Source of the DNA: Nothopassalora personata
Taxonomy: Eukaryota; Ascomycota; Dothideomycetes; Mycosphaerellales; Mycosphaerellaceae
Direction: 5' to 3'
DNA length: 64,000 nucleotides
Assembly (NCBI GenBank): GCA_033816765.1
Contig: CM066289.1
Span: forward strand, 2,914,001 to 2,978,000
Shown here: positions 41,267-51,890 of the stretch, one piece after another
Position numbering within the stretch: the stretch's first letter is position 1
How the letters are laid out: each line of letters opens with the position of its first letter
Notes under the pieces: model-generated
The model's input: only the letters and a program-made list of their open reading frames with translations
Databases searched by the model: none
What the model was told of the DNA's origin: nothing
Position numbers and translations under genes: made by a program

Positions 41267-42072
41267 TCAACGACCTTCGATCATTTTGGCACGCTTCGTC
41301 AAGCTTGCCACTGTACGCTTTTCATTCGGAAAGCGCGAATTGTAGTCAGCCTGGAACTCTTTCCGTGGCATCGTCTTGCTGTCGTGCAAGTCTGCATAGA
41401 GGCGTCGCCGTCGGATGATGTACTGGTCACCTCTTTCGGTGTACCGGCGCTCGTCAGTCGAAGGCCGAAGACCGACGAACGTCTTCGCTCGCTGCTCCTT
41501 GCGGCGTTGTGCTTGTCGGACAACTTTACGGGACTGCGCGCCAGTACCCAGCTTTGAGTTGGTTGCTGCTGATGGCGAGATCGAACGCGGATTCTCGCTG
41601 CTTCCGTAGCCGCTATCATTGGTGCAGCTGTCACGTCGACCAACGGCCTGGTGACGCTCTTCGGCAGAAGAAGCAGGAGTTGAAGAGATGAAGGTAGGCG
41701 AGTAGCGGTACTGGACTCCTATATTGCAGGAGTACTGTGAGGAAATATGTCAGCATACTGGGTGAAGCAATCTCAGTCGAGACTGGCACGAAATATGCCA
41801 GATTGACATACCTTGTCGTTATGGTCGCCACTGGAAATCAGGCTTAGCAGACTCTTGACTGCCTCGACTTCTTCAGGGAAGAGGGCGGGACGGGATAAGG
41901 CTTCGAGCTCGTTCTTTTGGGAGAGGTTGGTAGAGTGACAAAGAAACTGGTTGTCTTGAGCAAATTGCTCTCCCAGCGGACGCAATGCTTGCGATCGTGT
42001 CTGCATGGTAACGGGAATATACCGGCCAAGACGCCGGCGATCCAACTTCGGAGGGCGTGAGTGACTGGACAT
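41267..42072 (-). CDS. Two-exon gene for a basic Myb/SANT-like protein, unknown function
   Basis: Exons read on the minus strand, 42072-41812 and 41734-41267, with a 77-nt intron (donor GTATGT, acceptor CTCACAG, phase 0), give 242 residues. Exon 2 is a long open frame with no ATG near its start, so single-ORF reading misses it. Exon 1 encodes MSSHSRPPKLDRRRLGRYIP and ends SSGDHNDK. Exon 2 starts YSCNIGVQYRYSPTF. Its C-terminal 60 residues look like a compact Myb/SANT-like module: ERGDQYIIRRRRLYADL, then EFQADYNSRFPNEKRTVASL, then TKRAKM. A possible upstream intron (GTACAA...TTGGCAG, just before the ATG) could add an earlier exon. The DNA-binding role is an inference from this pattern only. 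Confidence 0.65.
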
Positions 42073-43384
42073 TCTGCCAAAGAGAGTATTTGACCGGTCA
42101 GTGAGATGCAATGATACTAGGGCGTTTGCGGATTGTACCTGGCGTACGCTCGACGTACTATAGAGCGCCGAGGCCCTTTCTTGATTTTGTGGGTGGTGGT
42201 GCAAGTCTGGCGATATTGCTAAGAAAGCTCAAGAAGAGGCATTGCTGAGCAAAAAAAGACAGTACGGGTGTCGTGTGCGATGTTCGTTGTTGTGTCGTGG
42301 CCCAAATCACACAACGGCGGCACGTCCAGCAGTCGTTGCTGAGGCAATGAAGAGACGACTGATATCGAGAGGATATAATCCTGATAACAGGATGAAGGAG
42401 TTAGGGGTGGTGATTGATGGCGGCGGATGTGTTGTGGTGTCGTTGTAGTTGTTGGTTTGACGTTGAAATTGCGAAGCCAGGAGGAAGTGCTGGATCTTTA
42501 TACCAGCGTTTGACCCCCTGCTCCTTCCTCGCGCGAAGGACTGAACGAAAGTGACGAAAGACTGAAACGCCAACGGCGAACCGGCACGCACGCCATCGGT
42601 GCAGCAGGCCTGATGCATTGCTTCACCTTGCCATCACCTCGACGTTCACCTGGTCACCCGGTGCCAAAACCCCTGAATGCAGCCACAAGCACCATAGTGT
42701 GCAGCGTAGAATGTTGGGGAACCGTGCAACCAAGTGCCGCAACCGCGGCACGAAGCGACACCACATGCTGCTGCCATCATTCACTCAAGATGGAGCACGC
42801 AGCGAGTCTCCGCATTGCCGGCAGGTCCAACCGGGTAATCATACGGCGCAGCCCTCGCGCCCACGGCGCCACTACCTGGTCGCGACAGCACCGCCTGCCC
42901 AGAGCTATAGCCACGTCGGGACACTATTTCACTCAAGTTCTCGTCGTCGAGGTGTGTCAAGTCTGTGCAAAACAGTCGCATTGCGCCTATTTGCATCCAT
43001 AGCGGCGCCAATGCCTCGAAATGTGCTGCATAGGCAAAGCATTATTACATCAAAATTCCCGGGGCGTGCTTTGGACAATAACGCCTGGTCATATCATGAA
43101 GCCATGGCAATGACGGTAATTCAAGCCAGCCCGGGCTTTTACGAGCCAGCTTCAGGCGTTCCGGGGATCTCATCTGAGGTCTTGACGCGCGTCTGTATAC
43201 CATAGAAGCTTTTGGGCCTGGCTCATTTGACAGCGTCCAAAAGCGCGCGTTGAGCCTCCGACCTTCTCGGGGATCGTCCAGGCTTGAATGGTGTACATCT
43301 GCGCTCGAAGGATGGTCTCAGGAATGATATTGACTCCTCTCTTATTCCCACAACCTCACGCCTGCGCACCATCCCTCCTGGTCA
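42073..43384. other. Intergenic region of 1.3 kb
   Basis: Between the start of the Myb/SANT-like gene and the end of the next minus-strand gene. Two plus-strand frames overlap at 42613-43205, but neither has recognisable motifs. Contains the promoter for the 42072 start. Nothing else supported. Confidence 0.35.
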
Positions 43385-44411
43385 TCATACCAGCTCGATC
43401 CCATATGGCGTCCATCCGATCCTTCTCGGCGGCAGATTCACAGCCCACTTTACAACGCTTGTACTCCTCAAGAGCCGCTCGGATATTACCATTATGAAGC
43501 CTGTATTGATACTGCTTCGCGCGAGGTGACGGCTACCCCGAGGAACTTCTGCCTTGTGCTGCTTGGCATCTTCCGACCACCGATTCGCATTCACCACATA
43601 ATCTGGATCTGAACCGCTTTCTGGCCAAGCGCCGGGAGTACGCGGCAGAGGTAAGTAGCTTACCGACGGTGGCGACAACTTCAGGTTGGCGGGTAGCTCA
43701 TCTGCGAAATGAACTTTGCTCTTTGGTTTTGTGTTCTTTTGCACGCGGAAGTTATGCCACGTGCGACGCCGGGGAACAAGGGCTGGCTCGACTGTCACTT
43801 TGGCTGCTTCACTTTCGCGTGCCAGCTTCGACTCGCGGCATATTTTGCGAGAGTGCTGGTCCAGATAGTAGTTAGGTTCGGTATGATCCTCGTCAAGCTC
43901 TGGCTCCTCGCGACGTTCTGGAACCATCTCATTGACACTGGCGGCCCTTCTATGTTTCGACGGCTGCTACTGGCGGACGTGTTGCTTTCATATTCTTCAC
44001 TCAATGAGCCCATTGTTGGCGAATCTCCCTCACTTGCTCTGCCCCAGCTTCATCTTCTGCTTCCGCCTCGTCCGCCTCTTCTCGAGCATGAGAATACAAA
44101 GTTGGATGAAGCCTCCTCGACCTCTCAAACACATCCTTCCCCCAGAGCATCTCGAGCGACTTCTAACAAAGAATAGCCTGACTCTGCGACTTCGCCAACC
44201 AACAATCCCCCGGTGCTGGAAAATGGTGATCTACAAGTCCACTAAAATACTCGTTCACCACCCACTCGGGCCACGTACTGATGGGGAATTGAGGTCTGCG
44301 ATATAGCGACGCCAGGGTATTGCTTATGGGACGCCAGAGGTCGGCGTTATAGGTGTGGACACGAGGGAAAACGCTCCGGGCGGTAAATCGGGAAGTGGGG
44401 GTCTTCGTCAT
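43385..44411 (-). CDS. Predicted three-exon gene, unknown protein
   Basis: Model on the minus strand: 44411-44235, 44162-44034 and 43966-43385, all phase 0, giving 295 residues. Introns are 72 nt (GTAGAT...GTTAG) and 67 nt (GTGAGG...AGTAG). Exon 1 reads MTKTPTSRFTARSV, then RPISNTLASLYRRPQFPIS and WPEWVVNEYFSGL. Exon 2 gives KSLEMLWGKDVFERSRRLH followed by an acidic run (ADEAEAEDEAGAE). Exon 3 gives REEPELDEDHTEPNYYLDQ, KSKVHFADELPANLKLSPPS and PRTPGAWPESGSDPDY. No family is recognised. The phase-consistent joins and protein-like text support it, but branch sites are weak, and the unspliced frame has a TAG. A frame at 44420-44560 (WKGNPFRERKYEPKGWPRY) also reads like coding sequence in another phase, so the true 5' end may differ or the locus may be decaying. 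Confidence 0.4.
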
Positions 44412-45418
44412 CGGGCAGGTCATGGAGCGGCCAGTCTGGACCACTTATATTGACGTATCTTGGCCAACCCTTTGGTTCGTATTTGCGCTCGCGGAAAGGG
44501 TTGCCTTTCCACGGCTGGAGTGGGAGGGAGATATCTCGAGGCCGAATTCAGGTAGAGCAGGTGATCGAGGTGGCATATGGGAGTGTGTGCTTTCGATTGT
44601 AAAGCGCGGCATATTGGTACGATATTGAGCTATAAGACGTCAGTCGTGCAGTGAGAAACGGCGTCGAGATAGGGCGAGTGTATGAGTCAATGCACATAGA
44701 ATCTCGCACTAGCCACAAAGTATTCTTGGTTCTATACCCGCCTTGGGTCAGGTTCCGCGCATAAGCTGTAGTGTACAACAAAGAACTCCTTCGAAGCATG
44801 CCTGCATGCTCTCCGTGGTCATCGCTCATTCTTTGGTCATAGGCCAGGTACCGGGAAAATGAAAAGCCAACCCCTGTCTATGGCCTCTCTCGTCCTCGTT
44901 GTGCGGAGCGATGTAGAGGTGATGGGCAGGATGCGTCTTCAAGGTGTGCCGATCTCGGGAAACGCCGTCTCATAAAAGTGTTAGTGGTACCATCGAGATG
45001 GCTTCTGGGTCGACTAAAGCTGGATGTCCGACTGCTGGGTAGTGCTGAATTGACGTTGTGGGTCGGTGAAACCATATTGTTGAGGGTTCAGCTTGGTTCA
45101 TTGCTGAGTCGCGTCATAGTTGTGGGAAGCCAAGGTCAATAGCAAAGATGGCGGTACACTCAGAATCGCTTCTGCCGCGTCTGAAGATAGGCGCCTGGTC
45201 GATGTGTAGTGCTGAAGTTCGATGGGATAGTAGAACCGCATTGTCGAGGGTTCAGCTCGGCTCAGTCGGAATGTCGTATCTGATCGCGGAAAGCCAAATT
45301 CGAAGTCAGGCGGGTGGTAAAGTCATCATCACGTCTGCATCGCCTGGAGGAGAACGTCCTGCTGACGGGAGATATTGAGCTCGGGTGAGATGTGAGCGTC
45401 GTGGGCGCGAGAGTCCTC
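44412..45418. other. Intergenic region with a diverged duplication
   Basis: About 1.0 kb. The first 150 bases may still be coding for the neighbouring gene (see that entry). At about 45030-45130 and 45195-45300 two diverged copies of the same sequence lie about 167 bases apart (GTAGTGCTGAA, then GAGGGTTCAGCTYGG, then GAAGCCAA or GAAAGCCAA). No gene is supported. Confidence 0.4.
45030..45300 (+). repeat. Diverged tandem duplication, about 167-nt period
   Basis: GTAGTGCTGAA occurs at 45039 and 45206, GAGGGTTCAGCT-GG follows each about 40-45 bases later, and GAAGCCAA or GAAAGCCAA after that. The copies differ by many substitutions and small indels. Found by eye; the exact ends are unclear. Confidence 0.45.
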
Positions 45419-45802
45419 CTACGGGCCCAAGCCCTGCGCCTCCATCTCCCGCTTCAAGGCGTCCTCGCGCACTGCATCTTGTGCACGCACCGCCTCTTCA
45501 TGCTGACGATATACATCCTCGACATCAGCAGGAGTCCAGCCGCGCTGGATACAGATCGCCTTGATCTGCTCTTTCTTGAGCTGTTGCGCCTTGACGTGCT
45601 CGACGGTGTGCTGGAGGACGATTGCTTCGCTACGGCCTTGTCCCTTCATCTCCGGCACGATGTCGGCGAGGCGGTCGAAGCCGGCACGAATGTGCAGACG
45701 TCGCTTCTTCTCGGACTGGATATGGTTCGCCTTTTTGGCGGCCTCGGTGAGACGAGCCTTGGCTGGGGTGTCTGGTGATTCGCTTCGCTGTGGTTCTGCC
45801 AT
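45419..45802 (-). CDS. Small bHLH transcription factor, INO4-like
   Basis: Predicted 127 residues, one exon. A basic helix-loop-helix domain spans about residues 22-75: basic region KKANHIQSEKKRRLHIRAGF with the conserved H-x3-E-x-x-R pattern, helix 1 FDRLADIVPEM, a short loop KGQGRSEA, and helix 2 IVLQHTVEHVKAQQLKK. The short length with bHLH near the N-terminus resembles yeast Ino4, which with Ino2 activates phospholipid genes through CACGTG-type sites. No activation domain is seen, so it probably acts as a dimer partner. Divergent from the Ync13-like gene. The assignment to INO4 rather than another small bHLH is tentative. Confidence 0.88.
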   Translation of the reverse strand: MAEPQRSESPDTPAKARLTEAAKKANHIQSEKKRRLHIRAGFDRLADIVPEMKGQGRSEAIVLQHTVEHVKAQQLKKEQIKAICIQRGWTPADVEDVYRQHEEAVRAQDAVREDALKREMEAQGLGP

Positions 45803-46515
45803 ATCCGCGGTCGCGAAGCTAGAGGTAGTGGTGTTACTGTGCTTGATGAAGGCGTTGGGTGGCAGTGTGGTGGATGCTAGTTGAGAGAGGTGCGATGCGG
45901 TAGTGAGGAGGTTGCGAAGTTGTGGTGATGAGCTTGCTCAAACGTGTCGAATGCTGGCGACGAAAGCTTATGACCTATGCACGTGCCGCAATGCCGCGAT
46001 TTTCCATTGCGAAGGGGGGTGCCACTAGACTGGCTAGCATGTGATCACGCGGCGCAGTGAATGTCGTGAAGTGCAGGTGCAGGGTTCGAGGTGAGTCTGA
46101 CTAGCGTGAGACGAGCTTAGCCTATTTCGAGTTGCACTACCGACGTCAGTTTGGCGACTAGATGTTGCTACCCGACCACACGCCACAGCGGTCCTCTACC
46201 GCTCTCCGTTGTGTCTGTAAATAGCTTCCACACAACAAACACACCCTGAGCGACGACGCTTGGGTGTACATTGTCGTCTTCTCCCCCACTGTACATATTG
46301 ACACATTGCCCTTGCGGCTACGATTCTGGCTTCTGGCTGAGCCCGCCCCGCCTGCTTGATGCGCATCGTGGCCCCGCCTCCGAAGCGGTTTCAGGGTATG
46401 TAGCAGCAAGCACCACAGACAGCTTGAGCCTGCAGCGTTTCCCTACAGACGGACGTCAAATGACCACGACCAGCTCACGACACAGATTCCCGGCCTGAGT
46501 GCCCACAGACCCGTC
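45803..46515. promoter_or_regulatory. Divergent promoter between bHLH gene and Ync13-like gene
   Basis: About 710 bases. A possible E-box-like CACGTGC lies at about 45979. No coding region is supported; the final 150 bases are leader-like. Confidence 0.4.
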
Positions 46516-49500
46516 ATGAACTCACATTCTGCCCGCGAGACGATCAGACGCAACATGTCCCACGGCAAGCGAACGACTGTGACCGATGAGGATGCCTACC
46601 TCTACGCTCTGCGGGTTGCATATCTCAACTATCTCCTCCAGCCGCGGCAGAAACGAGTGCAGCATGTTGCCAACACATCGAAGCCCATCCAACGCTCGTC
46701 GACATCGATCCAGGATATGGTCAAGGACTTCAGCTTGATACGAGACAACAAGAGCACTCGCTTTCCACATGGCTTCATGAATGCGCTGGACAAGCGCTTG
46801 ACCGGAGTTCTGGTGGGTTCTGAGAAGATGCCGGAATATGGCGATGCGAATCTTAAACGAACGTTTGGCGCGTTTCTGAACGAGTTCAAGAACCCCACTT
46901 TCCGCAAGAGCATGGAGAAGGACAGGAGGGTAGAGGACTTGTTGTTGATCTTCTTCTCCAAGGCCACGAGCGAGCTCCAAAAGGGCAAGAGCGCAGAGGA
47001 TGACGGCTGGAAGCTGATGGTCGACCGCCATGTTGCGCTGTTCGTGAGGTTGATTAGCGACACGCTCTCGAAGAACGACTGGACGAGGGACAGGCCGGAG
47101 CTCACCAGTAGGCTGAAGACGCTGGAGACAAAGCTTTACCAACATGACCAGGACTTGGCAAGTGCGAGCCAGAGGAACGGCGGTCAGGGAGGCACCACGA
47201 TTGAAGTTGAGATACCCCGATCGTACGAGGTTAGGGACATGCCGTTGGTGATCAGAGTGTGCAGGATATTCGCGAAGCCGACAGCACAGGCGCAGACCGA
47301 CATCAACACACACAAGGACGAATGGACGGAGAAGGCAGCACTTCGCGATCTGAAGGAATACCAGAACCATCTCACACTCAATACTCGAGTCACGCTGACG
47401 CGGGACGACTTCGAATTTGACGAGTCGTATGACACCTGGAGGAAGGGTGAGTTCAGCGACATTAGCCAGATGATGCTCGCTCTCATTCAGTCGGACCCAA
47501 CTTTAGCAAGAGACACTTCCTCCCGGGAAGCTCCTGCGTACAAGCCACTTCCCAACGTTCCGAGTGACAGTGCATACAGTGATATTGCTAGGACATTGTC
47601 GCGGGGAGGAGATAACGACTCTAGCTATGTGTTCGATCAACCGGTGGACATGAGCGGATTGAACCTTGGTGATTCTTCGCCTAGAGATTCTGGCACTGGA
47701 TCTCTCGATACTGGTCAAGCAAAATTCACCTTCATCCCACCAGACTGGCGGGCATACTATCGCCAAGTCCTGAAGGCTGCCTTCACTGCTGATTCGCTTG
47801 ATGAGGAATTTCAACAGGCTGTCGCGGACGGCACGACTTCGTCGAGGCTATTATCCGAGCACTCGATGGAGCTGCTAAACGAACTGGCCCATAGATGGCG
47901 GGTCCCACCGATCGCCCGCTTGGTGCTGCTCCTTGACGTGATGCGCGAAAAGTTCCAGAATCAAGAAGTATCACTGGAAACTGTGGACTCAGCTTTCATA
48001 TACGCGAAGGAGCCTCCATTGGAACCGAAGAAGGGCACGAAGACCAATTCATCGGTCCAAATCACCCTGTACGACCGCGACCGTTGGACGGTAGCGGACG
48101 ATTCGTTGATGCGAAGGATCCTGAGCGAATTGCATGACTCACTGCTACGTGAACTGTTCGAGATCTTCCAACACGCCTATGAAAGCAAACCTCCCAACAT
48201 CGCAACAGTGATGGGTGTACTTGAGGATCACATCTATAGTGATCCACTGTTCATGAAGAATACAGAAGACTTGGACGGCTTTGCAGGCTTGATGACTGAG
48301 CGTCTTAAGCAGAAAGCTCGGGACAAGTATCACGACATGCTAGCGAAGAATGTTCCCGACAATAGCGCCGAGTGGGAGTTCTTCCACGTCATGGAACTAG
48401 GCAAAGCTGTCACATCTCTCTGTCAAAAGATGCAAAAGCGATACAAGGGTGCTTTGAAAGAGGTGATGGGCGTGGCTCCTCTACAGATACTAGTCAAGGA
48501 GATCCTTCCGTCTTTCGCTGCTGACGCCAAAGAACTGGTCGCCAGGATCATGGAGGTGAACAAGGAACGAGGCCAGGAAGTTCCCATACAGGACGGCTTT
48601 GACCTATACAAGGACTTGGTCGACATCCGGAATGTGTACGCTCAAGCACTCCCTGGACAGGAGTTTGGATTTCACATAGAAGGTCACCTGCAGGACTTCG
48701 TCTGGCGGTGGATCGCTATGACCGACAGCAAAATCGTTGACTGGGTCAATGCGGCTGTGCAGCACGATGAATTCAATGTACGGCAAGATCAAGCCGCCAG
48801 AGAGCGTGGCGATCCGCCCACCGAAGACGAGCGTTATTCTTCCAGCGCAATGGACATATTCGTCAGCTTCAACCAGAGCATCGACCAGATCATCCAGCTG
48901 AACTGGGACGATGATCTCCAGTATGCCAAGTTCATGACCGCCATTAGCAAATCTATCGGCAAAGGGGTCGCCCGATACTGCGAGCTGCTCGAAACACAAT
49001 TTGCGCGAGAGATGGATCGCCAGACGCCCGAGCAAGAAGCTCGAGCGCAGCAGAAACAGCATGAAAAGTGGCTGGCTGCTGCGCGTGATGTATGGGCGAG
49101 TGGCGGCGCAGGTCCAAAGATTGAGCCATTCCAGTTCTGGCCTCAAAGTTTCGTGAAGATCAACGACATTGAGTATGCGACACTGCAGCTGGATAAGTTG
49201 GAGCACGAGATGAATGTGGACGCATGTGTCGCGGCGATACAAAAGTATGAGCCACCACCACCGCCAAACGTACGCAAGCGAGGCGAGAACAAATTTATGT
49301 TCACCATCAAAATCATTGAAGCGGAGGATCTCAAGGCCGGCGATATGAATGGGTCAAGCGATCCATACGTCGTACTGGGCGATGAGTACCAGAAACGTCT
49401 CGCGAAGACCAGGACTGTCTACCAGTCGCTAAACCCGAGATGGGACGAGACTGTAGACATACTGACGACTGGTCCGCTGAACGTTATCGCAACGGTGTGG

Positions 49501-50782
49501 GACTGGGATGCTCTCGGTGACCACGATTGCCTCGGACGCACCAGTCTGAAGCTAGATCCGAACCACTTCAACGACTACCTACCACGCGAATACTGGCTAG
49601 ACCTCGACACCCAAGGTCGCGTTTTGGTCAGAGTAACCATGGAAGGCGAGAGAGACGACATTCAGTTCTACTTCGGAAAGGCCTTTCGTACCCTAAAACG
49701 AGCTGAACGAGACATGACACGCAAGATCACCGACAAGCTCTCTGCTTATATTCAGCAATGTCTTTCTCGAAGGACACTCCGCACGCTCACATCTTCGTCA
49801 ACCGGGACTGTGGCAGGCATAAGCATGAATACCATGCGTGGCTACTTCTCAAAAGTCTCGAGCCAGTACTCTGGACGACCCAGTTCAGCCGCAGCACAAC
49901 CGCAGCAAAGTAGCGCAAGTATTGCAGAGTCTGCTGGCAATGCACTTAAGCCTCTGTTGCAGTACTTCGACGATAACTTTGCGATCATGAAGCAGACGCT
50001 GACGGACAGTGCGATGATCATGGTGATGACGAGACTGTGGAAAGAGGTACTCGTAACTATCGAGGGTCTACTGGTGCCGCCGCTCAGTGACAAGCTAAGC
50101 GCGCAGAAGCCACTTACCATGCAGGAAGTGGATGTCGTGTATAAATGGTTGCAGGCGAGTGAAATTCCGATACATCGGCGACAGCATACTGACTGTCCTC
50201 CAGATTCTGTTCGACTTCTTCCTGGCTTTCGACCACGAACGCGGTGTCGCTGACGGAGTGCCCATGGACGTGCTCAAGTCACCGAAGTATCACGACCTAC
50301 AGAACCTGAACTTCTTCTACTTCGATTCCAGCGACAACCTCATCCGCACGTCCGAAGGCATGGCCACTGCCACCGCTGCCCGCCAGCAAGAACAAGCTGC
50401 CCGCATAGACCGCCTCTCCGCACCTGCTGGCTTCCTCTCACCGTCCATCGGCGGCACACGCCGAAGCAAGAGTGTCCTTCAAAGCCGCAACCTCGGCACG
50501 ATGCGTAAAGCCAAAGAAGAGAAGCGGAAAGAGGCTCAAGCAGATCCCAACGACGACATGATCCTGAGAATTCTTCGTATGCGACCTGAAGCAGAGCGAT
50601 ACTTGAAAGATCGCTCAAGGCAGAAGGAAAGACTGGCGGCGGCCGCTGCAGCGGAAGCAATTGTGCGACAGAGCTTACAGGCGAGGAATCACGGGTACAG
50701 CCAGAGCGTTGGCGGTGCGCCTAAAAGACAGGTTCAACCACGGAGCGGCGTTGGAAGAGCCTGGGGCACGATCCGGAAATAG
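46516..50782 (+). CDS. Munc13-like MUN/C2-domain protein (Ync13 family) with a terminal GC-AG intron
   Basis: Large protein related to UNC-13/Munc13, which in fission yeast (Ync13) links exo- and endocytosis to cell-wall integrity at division sites. Exons 46516-50154 and 50204-50782 give 1405 residues. The N-terminal half is helical, with AYLYALRVAYLNYLLQPR near the start and FHVMELGKAVTSL and DIFVSFNQSIDQII in the MUN region. A C2 domain lies at about 925-1040: FTIKIIEAEDLKAGDMNGSSDPYVVLG and WDWDALGDHDCLG supply Ca/lipid-binding Asp residues. A second helical part (SDKLSAQKPLTMQEVDVVYKWLQ) continues across the intron into ILFDFF and VPMDVLKSPKYHDLQNLNFFYFD. The tail is basic. The intron must use a GC donor (CAG|GCGAGT); the unspliced frame runs on and stops at 50253, losing the conserved tail. 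Confidence 0.9.
50155..50203 (+). other. GC-AG intron in the Ync13-like gene
   Basis: Intron of 49 nt, donor TTGCAG|GCGAGT, branch-like TACTGAC at 50188-50194, acceptor CTCCAG|ATT. The nearby GT at 50159 would give the wrong frame downstream; only the GC donor joins KWLQ to ILFDFF in phase 0. Confidence 0.87.
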
Positions 50783-51086
50783 GAGACGGGTCGAGGAGGT
50801 CTGGCCAGACGAGGTGGGTTGAGGCGTAATGTGTGATTCCGGGATTGTGTGCAGCGAGCGATCATATCATTGTTAACATTGACCACGGCAGATTGGGGTT
50901 CAAGAGCATGGCGTTTGGGGTTATGGGTATGGTTACGGACTATGGTATGGTATACCCCCTTTTCGTTGGCGTGCGCTAGTGTGCGGTGTTTGTTAGGTGC
51001 TACAGGCTGGAGTGGAGTCGTGACGGGTATACCATTCTGAAGGTTGACTATGCTATCTGCTACATCTCGCTTCATCAATTATCCTC
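50783..51086. other. Convergent 3' intergenic region
   Basis: About 300 bases between the stop codons of the Ync13-like gene and the Ser/Thr-rich secreted protein. No feature recognised beyond the expected 3' UTRs. Confidence 0.4.
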
Positions 51087-51890
51087 CTAGATCGCCTCTG
51101 GCGTTGCAGCAGCTCTCAGAGTCGTCTCGAAAGTTTGGTTCAGAGGTATCGTGATGGGATATATCGCTCCCGTGCCAACAGCTGGCGGTACTGCCGAGGG
51201 TGCTATCGTTGTTCCATTGACTGGTTGATACGGCATTCCCGTCCCTGTTGCCAGACGCATACTAGTCGTACTCGTACGGGTACGCGTTCGAGTCGACGTT
51301 AACCTTGTCGTGTACGTAGTCGTAGCGACAAGGCCTGAAGACGTCGTCGACATTGCAGTGTACGGTGCTGGAGCCTCCTCGATAGCACCACCCGTCTCAG
51401 ACCGCGCCGTACTGACCGACGTCGACTGTACCATCGAGCTGGATGTACCGGTCGGGGTGGGTGGCGGTGGCAAGAAAGAAGACCACCCTGCTGCACTAGA
51501 TGCAGACTCTTCTTCAGACGGTGGGGGCTGCACTGGTTGCGAAGAGCTAGAGACCAGTCCTTGAAGCACTGACTCGACTCCCTCGAGGCGTTGGTTGACG
51601 GCCTGGATGAAGGCTAGGAGGTTCGAAGGGAGGTCGGAGAGGCCTGATTGGATGGACTGGATGTCTTGGATGGCGGCGTTGCCGACTGTTATTGCAGCGA
51701 GTGGAGATGCAGGAGGCGAGGCTGCGGCGACGATTGGGGCGCCGTCGGCGTCGGCGAAGGGCACGACGAGTTGTCGGGCGGTGTGCTTGTGGGTGCTTCG
51801 ACGGTGTGCGTGAAGTGCGTTGACGTTTGGGGTGAGGAGGAGTGGGAGGAGTGCTGTGTAAGTGGTGATCATGTTGGTGATTGAGGCCAT
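51087..51890 (-). CDS. Secreted Ser/Thr/Pro-rich protein, unknown function
   Basis: Predicted 267 residues, one exon. An N-terminal signal peptide (MITTYTALLPLLLTPNVNA) is followed by a His/Arg-rich segment (LHAHRRSTHKHTARQ). A short helical section, DIQSIQSGLSDLPSNLLAFI and VNQRLEGVESVLQGL at about residues 77-110, may form a coiled coil. The rest is Ser/Thr/Pro-rich and likely O-glycosylated (VATTTYTTRLTSTRTRTRTST). The C-terminus does not have a convincing GPI signal. Cell-wall or secreted protein by composition; no family recognised. Its ATG is preceded by A5 and then a run of 12 C. Confidence 0.65.
   Translation of the reverse strand: MASITNMITTYTALLPLLLTPNVNALHAHRRSTHKHTARQLVVPFADADGAPIVAAASPPASPLAAITVGNAAIQDIQSIQSGLSDLPSNLLAFIQAVNQRLEGVESVLQGLVSSSSQPVQPPPSEEESASSAAGWSSFLPPPPTPTGTSSSMVQSTSVSTARSETGGAIEEAPAPYTAMSTTSSGLVATTTYTTRLTSTRTRTRTSTTSMRLATGTGMPYQPVNGTTIAPSAVPPAVGTGAIYPITIPLNQTFETTLRAAATPEAI

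Noticed and set aside
42613..43205. Two overlapping plus-strand frames of 129 and 195 codons
   Set aside because: Different phases, no motifs, composition like non-coding sequence, no splice signals joining them into a better product.
46522..47370. 282-codon minus-strand frame opposite the Ync13-like gene
   Set aside because: Antisense shadow of the conserved coding exon; no family features.
50159..50203. GT donor at 50159 as an alternative to the GC donor
   Set aside because: Splicing there puts the conserved C-terminal exon out of frame.
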